From Velocimicrobium porci (lineage in GTDB: Bacteria; Bacillota; Clostridia; Lachnospirales; Lachnospiraceae), in contig NZ_VUMT01000004.1 of assembly GCF_009696045.1 (NCBI RefSeq), positions 98,884 through 162,883 on the forward strand: DNA of 64,000 bases, given 5' to 3'. Within the stretch, counting starts at the first letter, position 1; each line of letters starts with the position of its first letter. Positions 56,389 through 63,873 of this stretch are shown here, piece after piece. The translations under genes were made by a program, and so were the position numbers. The notes under the pieces were generated by a model that was not told where the DNA came from, made no database searches, and saw only the letters and a list, made by a program, of their open reading frames with translations.

Positions 56389-56835
56389 TCAATAGCTAAT
56401 TAAGACTAACTGCTTCGTTGCTGAAAACAATGTGACAACTTCCTCTTCTCCTTCTATTGTACACAACCGGTCTCCCACCTGCAACTGAATTGCACAGACC
56501 CATCCCTTTTCTTTTTCATAAAACGGATGATAATTCGTAGTCCGTATCGGTTCCGTTTCCCCTTCTCCCAGCGTAATCGTATAAACCGTATGTGCCTCCG
56601 TTTCATACACCTGTTTTACTTTTTTTAATCCAACCTCTCCGGTTTCCTCATCTCTTGCATAAACTAAATCCCCTGCCTGTATCTGCTGAATCGCTTTCCT
56701 ACCAAATTCAGTCCATACGTTCGTGTCCTCTAAAAAGCAGCCATTTTCACACTTCAGCCAATTTTTTGCCTTTTCCGCAACCGCATCAAACAAAGACTTT
56801 CCTTTCTGAAATCCTGCCTTTGCTCCGGTTTTCAT
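56389..56835 (-). pseudogene. Decayed orphan Hint cassette
   Basis: The frame begins MKTGAKAGFQKGKSLFD and follows the Hint domain of the other copies to EEEVVT, differing at only three of about 135 residues from the copy at 57972-58835. It then runs into unrelated sequence (LFSATKQLVLISY) and stops. The last third of the Hint domain, the toxin tip and the immunity gene are missing. It is a deletion remnant that could still serve as a donor for recombination. Confidence 0.85.
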
Positions 56836-57366
56836 TTTTCCCAGCTGAAACCAATATCAAGGTTCATCTCAAAACACCGATAGACCTACTCCCACTGAGA
56901 ATCACTCATCTTAAAGCCTTGTGCCATCATTCCCTTTGCTTTCTGCTCACTCTCCACCATACTGACAATGACTTTGGCGACAGCTGGTCTCCACTGCTTA
57001 CCATTGCCAATATCAAGATAAGGCTCGGCTACAAAATGAAGAATGATACTCCTTTTATGACAGAATCTTGCAAAGGTATACACCTGTCGCACGGATTCAA
57101 AACGATTACAGCTAACGGTGTAAACTACATCTCCACTCTGCAGAATCGATGTAAGTTCACCAAGACTTCCAGCATAATAAATGTTATTCACTCGAATCTT
57201 CTTACTTCTAAAGAACACCTTTGTTGTATCATCATCGAGTGATGAAATAAAATCATAAATCATAATAGCCAACCTCCTTTTCGTTGTTGGTTAACTTATG
57301 CCAATATGCGTCATTCTGAAAATAATCTATAGTTTCCAAAGTTCCTTAAAGGCAACAGGAAATGGC
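56432..57366. repeat. Direct repeat, copy 2 (offset 2000 bp)
   Basis: This segment matches 58432-59366 without net insertion or deletion: each landmark lies exactly 2000 bp from its partner. It covers a partial Hint domain, a recombinase-like ORF and its upstream region. The recombinase parts differ at about 15 of 128 residues, the Hint parts at 3 of about 135. Confidence 0.9.
56886..57263 (-). pseudogene. Truncated serine-recombinase-like ORF, copy 2
   Basis: A 125-residue ORF with the fold pattern of the resolvase N-terminal domain: SGDVVYTVSCNRFESVRQVY corresponds to the GDxL..xxDRxxR strand-helix, HFVAEPYLDI to the next strand, and VAKVIVSMVESEQKAKGMMAQG to the long E helix. The Arg and Ser of the usual active site (YxRVS) are not found in MIYDFISSLD. 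The protein stops at SQWE by a TAG where the other copy has TAC, and the frame then continues with VYRCFEMNL, so this copy is nonsense-mutated. AAGGAGG lies upstream of the ATG at 57263. Confidence 0.65.
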
Positions 57367-57407
57367 TGAGAAACTAAACTAATTATGTTTTCTTCATTTT
57401 GAACTAT

Positions 57408-57480
57408 ACCGCTTCTTTGAATGAAAGCAGAGACTCACTTACCGCTTTTTTGACCAATTTTTATATCTGAAATACCGCTT
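57408..57480. repeat. Block A of 33-bp-phased TACCGCTT motifs
   Basis: TACCGCTT begins at 57408, 57441 and 57474, exactly 33 bp apart. A flanking stretch (57481-57560) resembles 62287-62372. The block lies in the gap between the recombinase-like copy 2 and the small immunity gene; nothing else is seen in that gap. Confidence 0.75.
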
Positions 57481-57596
57481 GAGGAGATTATTTTTTTATT
57501 ATCTACCATACTGAAAACGCATCATCTCCACAGCACCAAGTACCATGAAAACAATGCGTTCTAAAAAATTAATCTACAATTAATCCGAGTCACAAA

Positions 57597-57962
57597 TTAC
57601 CAAATATCAATTCTAGATACTTCAAACTGAATACACATCCCATTTGACATATCTTTTGGGATTTTGTCTTCATCAATATGTAAATTAAAACCCTTTACCT
57701 CAACAATCCCATTTTGCATATCTTTTAATTCACCTCTTAACTTATACTTAAATTCGCCCTCCATTTTTTCAATAATATTGTCCTTTGTTTCACACAATAT
57801 AATATTATCTGTATCGAGACATTCTAACGGTTCTGCTAATACATCTCCAACATCACATGAACATGGGCATGAAAAACAAACTAAACACTCTGTATCACTT
57901 ACAACTTTTAAAACTGCTTCTTCTCCCCCTATATCTAACCAGTTAATTTCTTCAATACGCAT
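57597..57962 (-). CDS. Putative immunity protein for the orphan Hint toxin
   Basis: A 121-residue soluble acidic protein directly after the toxin tip gene (9-bp gap), the place of an immunity gene. It contains an early Cys-rich stretch (CLVCFSCPCSCD), which is unusual and could bind a metal, and a beta-rich C-terminal half. I do not recognise the family. The function is inferred only from position. Confidence 0.55.
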   Translation of the reverse strand: MRIEEINWLDIGGEEAVLKVVSDTECLVCFSCPCSCDVGDVLAEPLECLDTDNIILCETKDNIIEKMEGEFKYKLRGELKDMQNGIVEVKGFNLHIDEDKIPKDMSNGMCIQFEVSRIDIW

Positions 57963-57971
57963 ATTTTATAC

Positions 57972-58835
57972 CTACCTTTCAAATCCTAAACTTGGTGCTT
58001 TCTTAATTAACTCAGAGATGTTTTTTATATGGAATGTGGTTATATCTCCTGTAGTACGGTCAAGCCCTACAAAACCATATTTTTTACCACTCATAAAACT
58101 CACATAACCATTTAACTCTGGTGCATATGTTCCATTGTTTATTATGTAATTTGCATCATCTAAGTACTTATCAATAGAATAGTTGGAATCACCTAAAACA
58201 TCTGCAATTTCTTGACCATGTTTGCCATAATGTTCATCTAACAAGGATTGATTTTTAAACAATTTATTGGTATTACTACCACCCTTACTCCGCAACCACT
58301 TAACAAGCCCACACCGTTTCGCCGCATTATGTACCAGCACTTTCCCTTCTGCCACATAATACGAATTCCACTCCTCGACTTCAAAGTTATAGACGAGAAC
58401 TCCTTCTTCCACCCGTTCCTTCTCAATCGAAGTGACAACTTCCTCTTCTCCTTCTATTGTACACAACCGGTCTCCCACCTGCAACTGAATTGCACAGACC
58501 CATCCCTTTTCTTTTTCATAAAACGGATGATAATTCGTAGTCCGTATCGGTTCCGTTTCCCCTTCTCCCAGCGTAATCGTATAAACCGTATGTGCCTCCG
58601 TTTCATACACCTGTTTTACTTTTTTTAATCCAACCTCTCCGGTTTCCTCATCTCTTGCATAAACTAAATCCCCTGCCTGTATCTGCTGAATCGCTTTCCT
58701 ACCAGATTCCGTCCATATGTTCGTGTCCTCTAAAAAGCAGCCCTTTTCACACTTCAGCCAATTTTTTGCCTTTTCCGCAACCGCATCAAACAAAGACTTT
58801 CCTTTCTGAAATCCTGCCTTTGCTCCGGTTTTCAT
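57972..58835 (-). CDS. Orphan Hint cassette with unknown toxin tip
   Basis: A 287-residue protein without the pre-toxin N-terminus. Residues 1-186 are the Hint module (Cys in KGCFLED, TTNYHPFY, ending VLVHNA) and its linker; 187-287 are a unique tip that begins right after RSKGG. The tip has HYGKHGQEIADVL, FVGLDRTTGDITTFHIK and ends APSLGFER. Its H..KHG and TFH motifs recall BECR-fold RNase tips (barnase/EndoU/RelE-like), but the match is weak. The ATG overlaps the upstream recombinase-like stop (ATGA), so translation may be coupled. The following gene is a putative immunity gene. Confidence 0.75.
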   Translation of the reverse strand: MKTGAKAGFQKGKSLFDAVAEKAKNWLKCEKGCFLEDTNIWTESGRKAIQQIQAGDLVYARDEETGEVGLKKVKQVYETEAHTVYTITLGEGETEPIRTTNYHPFYEKEKGWVCAIQLQVGDRLCTIEGEEEVVTSIEKERVEEGVLVYNFEVEEWNSYYVAEGKVLVHNAAKRCGLVKWLRSKGGSNTNKLFKNQSLLDEHYGKHGQEIADVLGDSNYSIDKYLDDANYIINNGTYAPELNGYVSFMSGKKYGFVGLDRTTGDITTFHIKNISELIKKAPSLGFER

Positions 58836-59366
58836 TTTTCCCAGCTGAAACCAATAGCAAGGTTCATCTCAAAACACCGATAGACATACTCCCACTGGGA
58901 ATCACTCATCTTAAAACCTTGTGCCATCATGCCCTTTACTTTCTGCTCACTCTCCACCATGCTGGCAATGACTTTGGCAACTGCTGGTCTCCACTTCTTA
59001 CCATTACCAATATCCAGATAAGGTTCAGCTACAAAATGAAGAATGATACTCCTTTTATGACAGAATCTTGCAAAGGTATACACCTGTCGCACCGATGCAA
59101 AACGATTACAACTAATCGCATACACTACATCTCCACTCTGCAGAACCGATATAAGTGCACCAAGACTTCCAGCACTGTAAATGTTATTCCCACGAATCTT
59201 CTTACTTCTGAAAAACACCTTTGTTGTCTCAGCATCGAGTGATGATATAAATCCATAAATCATAAAAGCCAACCTCCTTTTCGTTGTTGGTTAACTTATG
59301 CCTATATGCGTCATTCTGAAAATAGTCTGTGATTTCCAAAGTTCCTTAAAGTCGGCAGGAAATGTT
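58432..59366. repeat. Direct repeat, copy 1 (offset 2000 bp)
   Basis: The counterpart of 56432-57366 at an exact 2000-bp offset. It covers part of the Hint domain, the recombinase-like ORF and about 100 bp upstream of it, including the AAGGAGG ribosome site set in an AACCAAC/GTTGG inverted repeat. Beyond about 59366 the copies diverge. Confidence 0.9.
58832..59263 (-). CDS. Truncated serine-recombinase-like protein fused upstream of the Hint cassette
   Basis: A 143-residue protein with a degenerate resolvase N-terminal fold: GDVVYAISCNRFASVRQVYTF, HFVAEPYLDIGNGKKWRP, VAKVIASMVESEQKVKG. The active-site Ser and Arg of the family are not evident, and the DNA-binding domain is missing: the tail (FEMNLAIGFSWEK) comes partly from the toxin gene read in another frame. 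Its TGA overlaps the Hint cassette ATG. The ATG at 59263 was chosen because AAGGAGG lies 9 nt upstream. Likely a remnant or a re-used regulatory domain; not an active recombinase on this evidence. Confidence 0.65.
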   Translation of the reverse strand: MIYGFISSLDAETTKVFFRSKKIRGNNIYSAGSLGALISVLQSGDVVYAISCNRFASVRQVYTFARFCHKRSIILHFVAEPYLDIGNGKKWRPAVAKVIASMVESEQKVKGMMAQGFKMSDSQWEYVYRCFEMNLAIGFSWEK

Positions 59367-59429
59367 TAAAAGATTTGTTTAAATTTATACACCTTTTTCA
59401 TCTTGTTTCTTGATATCACACTTCATACT

Positions 59430-59555
59430 TCAGAAAATACGCATAAAATCGAGCATATACAAAAATTCAAATGCCATAACATAAGAAATATCCTGCTGAT
59501 TTATGGAACTTTTCGGTATCGGTGGATGAGCAGGTTGTTGGGAATTATCCTTCAT
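59430..59555 (-). CDS. Small ORF of unknown function
   Basis: A 41-codon ORF starting at 59555 (MKDNSQQPAHPPIPKSSINQ) and ending MLDFMRIF, with only a weak AAGAGA upstream. It sits in a 700-bp spacer that otherwise holds the 33-bp-phased motifs. The Pro-rich start and hydrophobic end give it a protein-like look, and it could be the remnant of a small protein associated with the recombinase-like gene. Confidence is low. Confidence 0.35.
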   Translation of the reverse strand: MKDNSQQPAHPPIPKSSINQQDISYVMAFEFLYMLDFMRIF

Positions 59556-59729
59556 TCTCTTAGTTGTCTGTATTCATGAGCCCCAGCGAATTGTCAGTTA
59601 TCTGTCTCTGAATGTCATAATTCATCTTGAAGTGAAACTTAATTACGAAAAAATCTTAGAAAATGGCTAGATTTCTAAAGGAAAAAGGGCTCCTGTATTA
59701 TCTTTGATAGCAAAATCAAAAGAATCCGA

Positions 59730-59836
59730 TACCGTCTTTATGGCAAAAATCTGTATGTGATTTACCGCCTTTTGAAGCAAAATTTGAATCGAAATTACCG
59801 CTTTTCAAACGGAAATCTTATGTTATTCTACCGCTC
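59730..59836. repeat. Block B of 33-bp-phased TACCG motifs
   Basis: TACCGTC, TACCGCC, TACCGCT and TACCGCT begin at 59730, 59763, 59796 and 59829, each exactly 33 bp after the previous one. The units in between are degenerate but share AAA-rich and TTTG-type stretches. It lies in the spacer between the SUKH-3 gene and the recombinase-like copy 1. Confidence 0.8.
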
Positions 59837-59925
59837 ATAATAGAAAATATACTTTCATTTTAGAATACTCATCTCGGTTTAAATTGTGTAACCTTACTCC
59901 CGCTCCAATAAATTACAACCTAAAA

Positions 59926-59972
59926 ATCAGCGGTATTTTTACCAGTCAAATCCCCTTAAAAATACCGCTGAT
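59926..59972 (-). terminator. Terminator of the toxin-SUKH-3 unit
   Basis: ATCAGCGGTATTTTT (59926-59940) pairs perfectly with AAAAATACCGCTGAT (59958-59972) over 15 bp, followed on the minus strand by TTTTTAGG. The arm contains the same AGCGGTA core as the phased repeats nearby. Confidence 0.85.
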
Positions 59973-59978
59973 ACATCT

Positions 59979-60416
59979 TTAACTTATTACTACTGCCTCA
60001 TTGCATTCTCCTACCAAACAGTCAAGCATTTGTTCAACATTCTCTCCTGCTTTTTCTAAATACCCATCTGTATAACAATAAAATACATCTTGTTCAGTCA
60101 TTAACACCATTAAATTTTCTCTACAAGCAACCCCTACAGGATACACTATTTCATTAATATCATACTCTTCCAGTAACTCTTCAAAATATGCTTTATCCAA
60201 ATTGCATCCTAGTGCTTTTTCTGGGATAAACTCCAAATTTTCTTTTCTTTCATCACCTTCAAAAACAAGCATACCGTATATAGTCAAAAAATTTTCTACA
60301 TTCTTCGGCATGACAAGCCCAACCTTCTGATACACATCTTTAATATTAGATATATCTATTGTTCTTTTTTCATCCCAACCAGCTTTTTCTAGTCTCTCCT
60401 CTGTCACTTTTTCCAT
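59979..60416 (-). CDS. SUKH-3 family immunity protein
   Basis: A 145-residue protein starting MEKVTEERLEKAGWDEKR, then DISNIKDVYQKVGLVMPK, the usual beginning of SUKH-3 proteins, and followed by an FLTIYGML segment and the FIPEKALG and YPVGVA strands. SUKH-3 immunity proteins are known partners of YwqJ-like deaminase toxins, which is what the neighbouring gene tip appears to be. The Met at 60416 was chosen because AAAGGA precedes it; a longer frame opens to 60467 and would overlap the toxin end. It would bind and block the toxin in the producing cell. Confidence 0.85.
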   Translation of the reverse strand: MEKVTEERLEKAGWDEKRTIDISNIKDVYQKVGLVMPKNVENFLTIYGMLVFEGDERKENLEFIPEKALGCNLDKAYFEELLEEYDINEIVYPVGVACRENLMVLMTEQDVFYCYTDGYLEKAGENVEQMLDCLVGECNEAVVIS

Positions 60417-60438
60417 AATATTAACATTCCTTTCAATC

Positions 60439-61902
60439 CTATTGTTTTGGGAATAAACATCCTTCAAATGTCACTTGGCAATTTCGACACGGCAAAGCGT
60501 ATTTCCCATCCTTAAAATATTTTGTATTAATAAAAATATTATCTAACGTTGCTTGATTTTGTAATGCATTGTTTACAGAATATATTTCTGCACAATTATC
60601 TACACTCCACTTTTCAAAGCTCATTCTACTTGCATATTCATTATCAATTGAATTTCCTGCCAGACTCATAGTTCTATTTATTCTTTGTTGTAAATCTGGA
60701 TGTATTTCTTGAATTGAAGGATTAAACTTATTAGCACCGTTATATCCAAAATATATATCACCAGTATTTAAATCTACAGCAGCACTTATCTTTGCAGGTT
60801 TATATGCACCACCTCCTGGCTTAGTTATTCCACCATTTTTAATAAAATCAATTTGATTATCAAGAGCCTCATTACTTATCTTTTCTGCAACATCAAGCCA
60901 ATGCTCGTCATACCTAGCAACTTCTTCTGGTGACATTAAATCTCTTAGATTAGAGTAACTACCACCCTTACTCCGCAACCGCTTAACAAGCCCACACCGT
61001 TTCGCCGCATTATGTACCAGCACTTTCCCTTCTGCCACATAATACGAATTCCACTCCTCGACTTCAAAGTTATAGACAAGAACTCCTTCTTCCACCCGTT
61101 CCTTCTCAATCGAAGTGACAACTTCCTCTTCTCCTTCTATTGTACACAACCGGTCTCCCACCTGCAACTGAATTGCACAGACCCATCCCTTTTCTTTTTC
61201 ATAAAACGGATGATAATTCGTAGTCCGTATCGGTTCCGTTTCCCCTTCTCCCAGCGTAATCGTATAAACCGTATGTGCCTCCGTTTCATACACCTGTTTT
61301 ACTTTTTTTAATCCAACCTCTCCGGTTTCCTCATCTCTTGCATAAACTAAATCCCCTGCCTGTATCTGCTGAATCGCTTTCCTACCAGATTCCGTCCATA
61401 CATTCGTATCTTCTAAAAAGCAGCCCTTTTCACACTTCAGCCAATTTTTTGCCTTTTCCGCAACCGCATCAAACAAAGACTTTCCTTTCTGAAATCCTGC
61501 CTTTGCTCCAGTTTTCATTTTTCCCAGCTGAAACCCTTTTTTCAGCTTTTTTAAATCTGCTAGGGAATCCAAATACTTACATTTTTTCAGTGCGTTTAAT
61601 CCTTCTACCACTTTTCGATTTTTAAGCAGTTTTCCGCCTTTTTCAAGAATCCATTTTCCGCCCTTGGACAGATACTTTCCGCCTTTTCCGACCGCAGCTC
61701 CTGCATCTCCAATCATCGGAATCGCTGCCAGGGCGCTTAACCCTGCATTGCCCCAATCTCCTTCTGCAGCATACAAACCGGCATTTAATAAATCCGGTAC
61801 CGCACCAAATCCCGGCACAAATCCGGCCACATCCAATACTCCATGGCACACATCACTTGCGTTTTCTTTCACCGTATTCCACGTATCACTGAGCCATCCC
61901 AT
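60439..61902 (-). CDS. Polymorphic toxin: pre-toxin, Hint, YwqJ-like deaminase tip
   Basis: A 487-residue protein and the only complete copy. Residues 1-70 form a hydrophobic pre-toxin region (DVAGFVPGFGAVPDLLNAGL; GLSALAAIPMIGDAG), 75-155 a Lys/Gly-rich linker, 161-299 a Hint domain with the presumed nucleophile Cys161, TTNYH at 227-231 and the C-terminal VHN at 297-299, where Hint domains self-cleave. The tip from residue 315 has an NCAEI motif at 436-440 and PCRNC at 471-475, the layout of zinc-dependent YwqJ-like deaminases. Self-cleavage would free the tip. No signal peptide or LXG/WXG domain is seen, so the export route is unknown. AGGAAG precedes the ATG. Confidence 0.8.
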   Translation of the reverse strand: MGWLSDTWNTVKENASDVCHGVLDVAGFVPGFGAVPDLLNAGLYAAEGDWGNAGLSALAAIPMIGDAGAAVGKGGKYLSKGGKWILEKGGKLLKNRKVVEGLNALKKCKYLDSLADLKKLKKGFQLGKMKTGAKAGFQKGKSLFDAVAEKAKNWLKCEKGCFLEDTNVWTESGRKAIQQIQAGDLVYARDEETGEVGLKKVKQVYETEAHTVYTITLGEGETEPIRTTNYHPFYEKEKGWVCAIQLQVGDRLCTIEGEEEVVTSIEKERVEEGVLVYNFEVEEWNSYYVAEGKVLVHNAAKRCGLVKRLRSKGGSYSNLRDLMSPEEVARYDEHWLDVAEKISNEALDNQIDFIKNGGITKPGGGAYKPAKISAAVDLNTGDIYFGYNGANKFNPSIQEIHPDLQQRINRTMSLAGNSIDNEYASRMSFEKWSVDNCAEIYSVNNALQNQATLDNIFINTKYFKDGKYALPCRNCQVTFEGCLFPKQ

Positions 61903-62564
61903 CCTTCACACTTCCTTTCTTCCACCCTCTTTCTTCTCTCTAATTTTCCTTAATCAACGACGCCTTCAAGTCAATCGTTCCATTTTAATACTCACACCAC
62001 CACAGCATGAAATAATGCAGAGTTGGATGTTTTTTACGTAAAATCAGATAATATAAAGTTTTCAAGTACTTATCAAAACATCCGTTCTGTGAAGCGACTA
62101 TATCTCTCCATTAGTGGAAATGCCAATACTGTATGGCTTTCCAGCATAATCTGAAAACTTTGTCCGACACTTTGGTCTGAGTGCAACGATTTGAATATAC
62201 AGAAAAGTATTTCTTAAAATTACCAGTATAATGCAGAAAATCTTGAAATGTATTACCGCTTTTTGACCAATTTTTATATCTGAAATACCGCTTAAGGAGA
62301 TTATTTTTTACATCCACCATACAGAAAAACGCATTGTCTTCACAGCAACAAGTGCCATGAAAACAATACGTTCTAAATCTTTGAAGAAACAATATTCAGT
62401 TTTGCGGGTGCCCTTATATACACCCAAAGGGTAAATTTCGCCCTAGGATCTTCAAATTAATCTACATGGATTACATCACCTTCGGTATAAACCATTCCGA
62501 TTAATTGAGATACTAAGGTTATTTTTAGGTTGTGAGCGTCCTTAAGTAGAAACATAATTAAATA
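61903..62564. other. Spacer without a convincing gene
   Basis: About 660 bp lie between the toxin start and the SUKH-1 gene. Part of it (about 62250-62372) resembles 57437-57560 and carries the phased TACCGCT motifs. No ORF has a ribosome site plus protein-like composition. It may hold the toxin promoter and remnants of an insertion-sequence end. Confidence 0.6.
62221..62292. repeat. Block C of phased TACCGCTT motifs
   Basis: TACCA at 62221, TACCGCT at 62254 and TACCGCTT at 62286 are spaced by 33 and 32 bp. The second and third are nearly identical in context to 57441 and 57474; a single missing T in a T run accounts for the 32. Confidence 0.7.
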
Positions 62565-63053
62565 TTATAATTCATCATAAGCGTCACCTATATAGCAAAA
62601 ATTATCATCTAGCCAGAATAAGCTTTTACCTTCATTATGATACAATTGAGTCAATAATTCCGTGAAATTTCTTGCAACAATAGCACATTCTCCAACCACT
62701 CCATGTCTATCCCAAAAACTATCATAGCACCTTCCCAACCTTTCTTTTGCTAAATCAATAGTAATATAATTATTTTCGAAGTCTTTGCAAATAATATACC
62801 ACTCTGATGATATATCTTCTTCACAAAGCTCCCCTACAATGACGGGATTAACTAATACCATTTCTTCTGGACTTACAATTGTAAACCCATACTCGCTACT
62901 GGTAAAGAAAGAAACGCCTCCACAATTCTCATAAAATACTTTTAAATCATCAGGCAAACTAACTCCATTACTTAAAACTGGTAAGCCACAAGGACTATAA
63001 ACAATACATTCTGAAGTATTTCTGATTTTATCAAGCAATTTTAAAATATCCAT
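62565..63053 (-). CDS. SMI1/KNR4 (SUKH-1) family immunity protein
   Basis: A 162-residue protein with the SUKH-1 pattern: VSLPDDLKVFYENCGGVSFF near residue 32 (P-x-DL-x-x-F/Y-Y-x-x-x-GG), then FTIVSPEEMVLVNP, WYIICKDFENNYITIDL and the LGRCYDSFWDRHG segment. SUKH-1 proteins commonly protect against nuclease toxins. It lies 13 bp after the toxin tip with an HH motif, in the immunity position. The gene is intact although its toxin gene is cut. Confidence 0.85.
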   Translation of the reverse strand: MDILKLLDKIRNTSECIVYSPCGLPVLSNGVSLPDDLKVFYENCGGVSFFTSSEYGFTIVSPEEMVLVNPVIVGELCEEDISSEWYIICKDFENNYITIDLAKERLGRCYDSFWDRHGVVGECAIVARNFTELLTQLYHNEGKSLFWLDDNFCYIGDAYDEL

Positions 63054-63066
63054 TTCTAACTCCCTT

Positions 63067-63873
63067 CTAATTTCCTAATCCATAAATATAGCGATTAAAT
63101 TCTCTATAATAATCATTTCTTGCAGATAGAGGAACATTTGCCGCATCAAACATTTTTTCTGACAAAGCTTGTATTTCTTGCGGTGACACACTTGTCCAAT
63201 CAACTTTTCCTCCTACTTTTTTACCAGTTCTCTCATACAACCAATTCCTATATACGGATTTTGTAGCTGAATGCTGTTCTGGTGTTAATGCTATTGTTGT
63301 AGATTTACTTGCCCTTGATTTATAACCATCAATATTATGGGTTGCCCATACATCTAGAACTCCATGATGATTTTCTAGTCCAGAGGTTTTTTCTCCATAT
63401 CCAACAATATCAAATGCTTTAGTCTCTCTACCACCCTTACTCCGCAACCGCTTAACAAGCCCACACCGTTTCGCCGCATTATGTACCAGCACTTTCCCTT
63501 CTGCCACATAATACGAATTCCACTCCTCGACTTCAAAGTTATAGACGAGAACTCCTTCTTCCACCCGTTCCTTCTCAATCGAAGTGACAACTTCCTCTTC
63601 TCCTTCTATTGTACACAACCGGTCTCCCACCTGCAACTGAATTGCACAGACCCATCCCTTTTCTTTTTCATAAAACGGATGATAATTCGTAGTCCGTATC
63701 GGTTCCGTTTCCCCTTCTCCCAGCGTAATCGTATAAACCGTATGTGCCTCCGTTTCATACACCTGTTTTACTTTTTTTAATCCAACCTCTCCGGTTTCCT
63801 CATCTCTTGCATAAACTAAATCCCCTGCCTGTATCTGCTGAATCGCTTTCCTACCAGATTCCGTCCATACATT
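63067..63873 (-). pseudogene. Hint cassette with nuclease-like tip, cut by an insertion sequence
   Basis: The frame carries most of the Hint domain (from NVWTESGRKAIQQIQAGDL on) to RSKGG, then a unique tip of about 120 residues: GLENHHGVLDVWATHNIDGY, SKSTTIALTPEQHSATKSVY and DWTSVSPQEIQALSEKMF. The HH pair and downstream His residues resemble HNH/His-Me-type nuclease toxins, but I cannot name the family. Upstream homology stops at 63873, where foreign sequence starts, and the frame then meets a stop. The native N-terminus is not in this position, so the gene is disrupted. Confidence 0.8.

Noticed and set aside
58248..58628. Plus-strand ORFs opposite the Hint domains (also at 61012, 61275, 63481, 63744)
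   Set aside because: They recur only because the Hint DNA is repeated; they are mirror frames of the real coding strand.
62111..62392. Minus-strand ORF of 93 codons in the spacer
   Set aside because: It reads through the phased repeat block, has no ribosome site and is rich in Cys, Phe and Trp; it looks like a chance frame.
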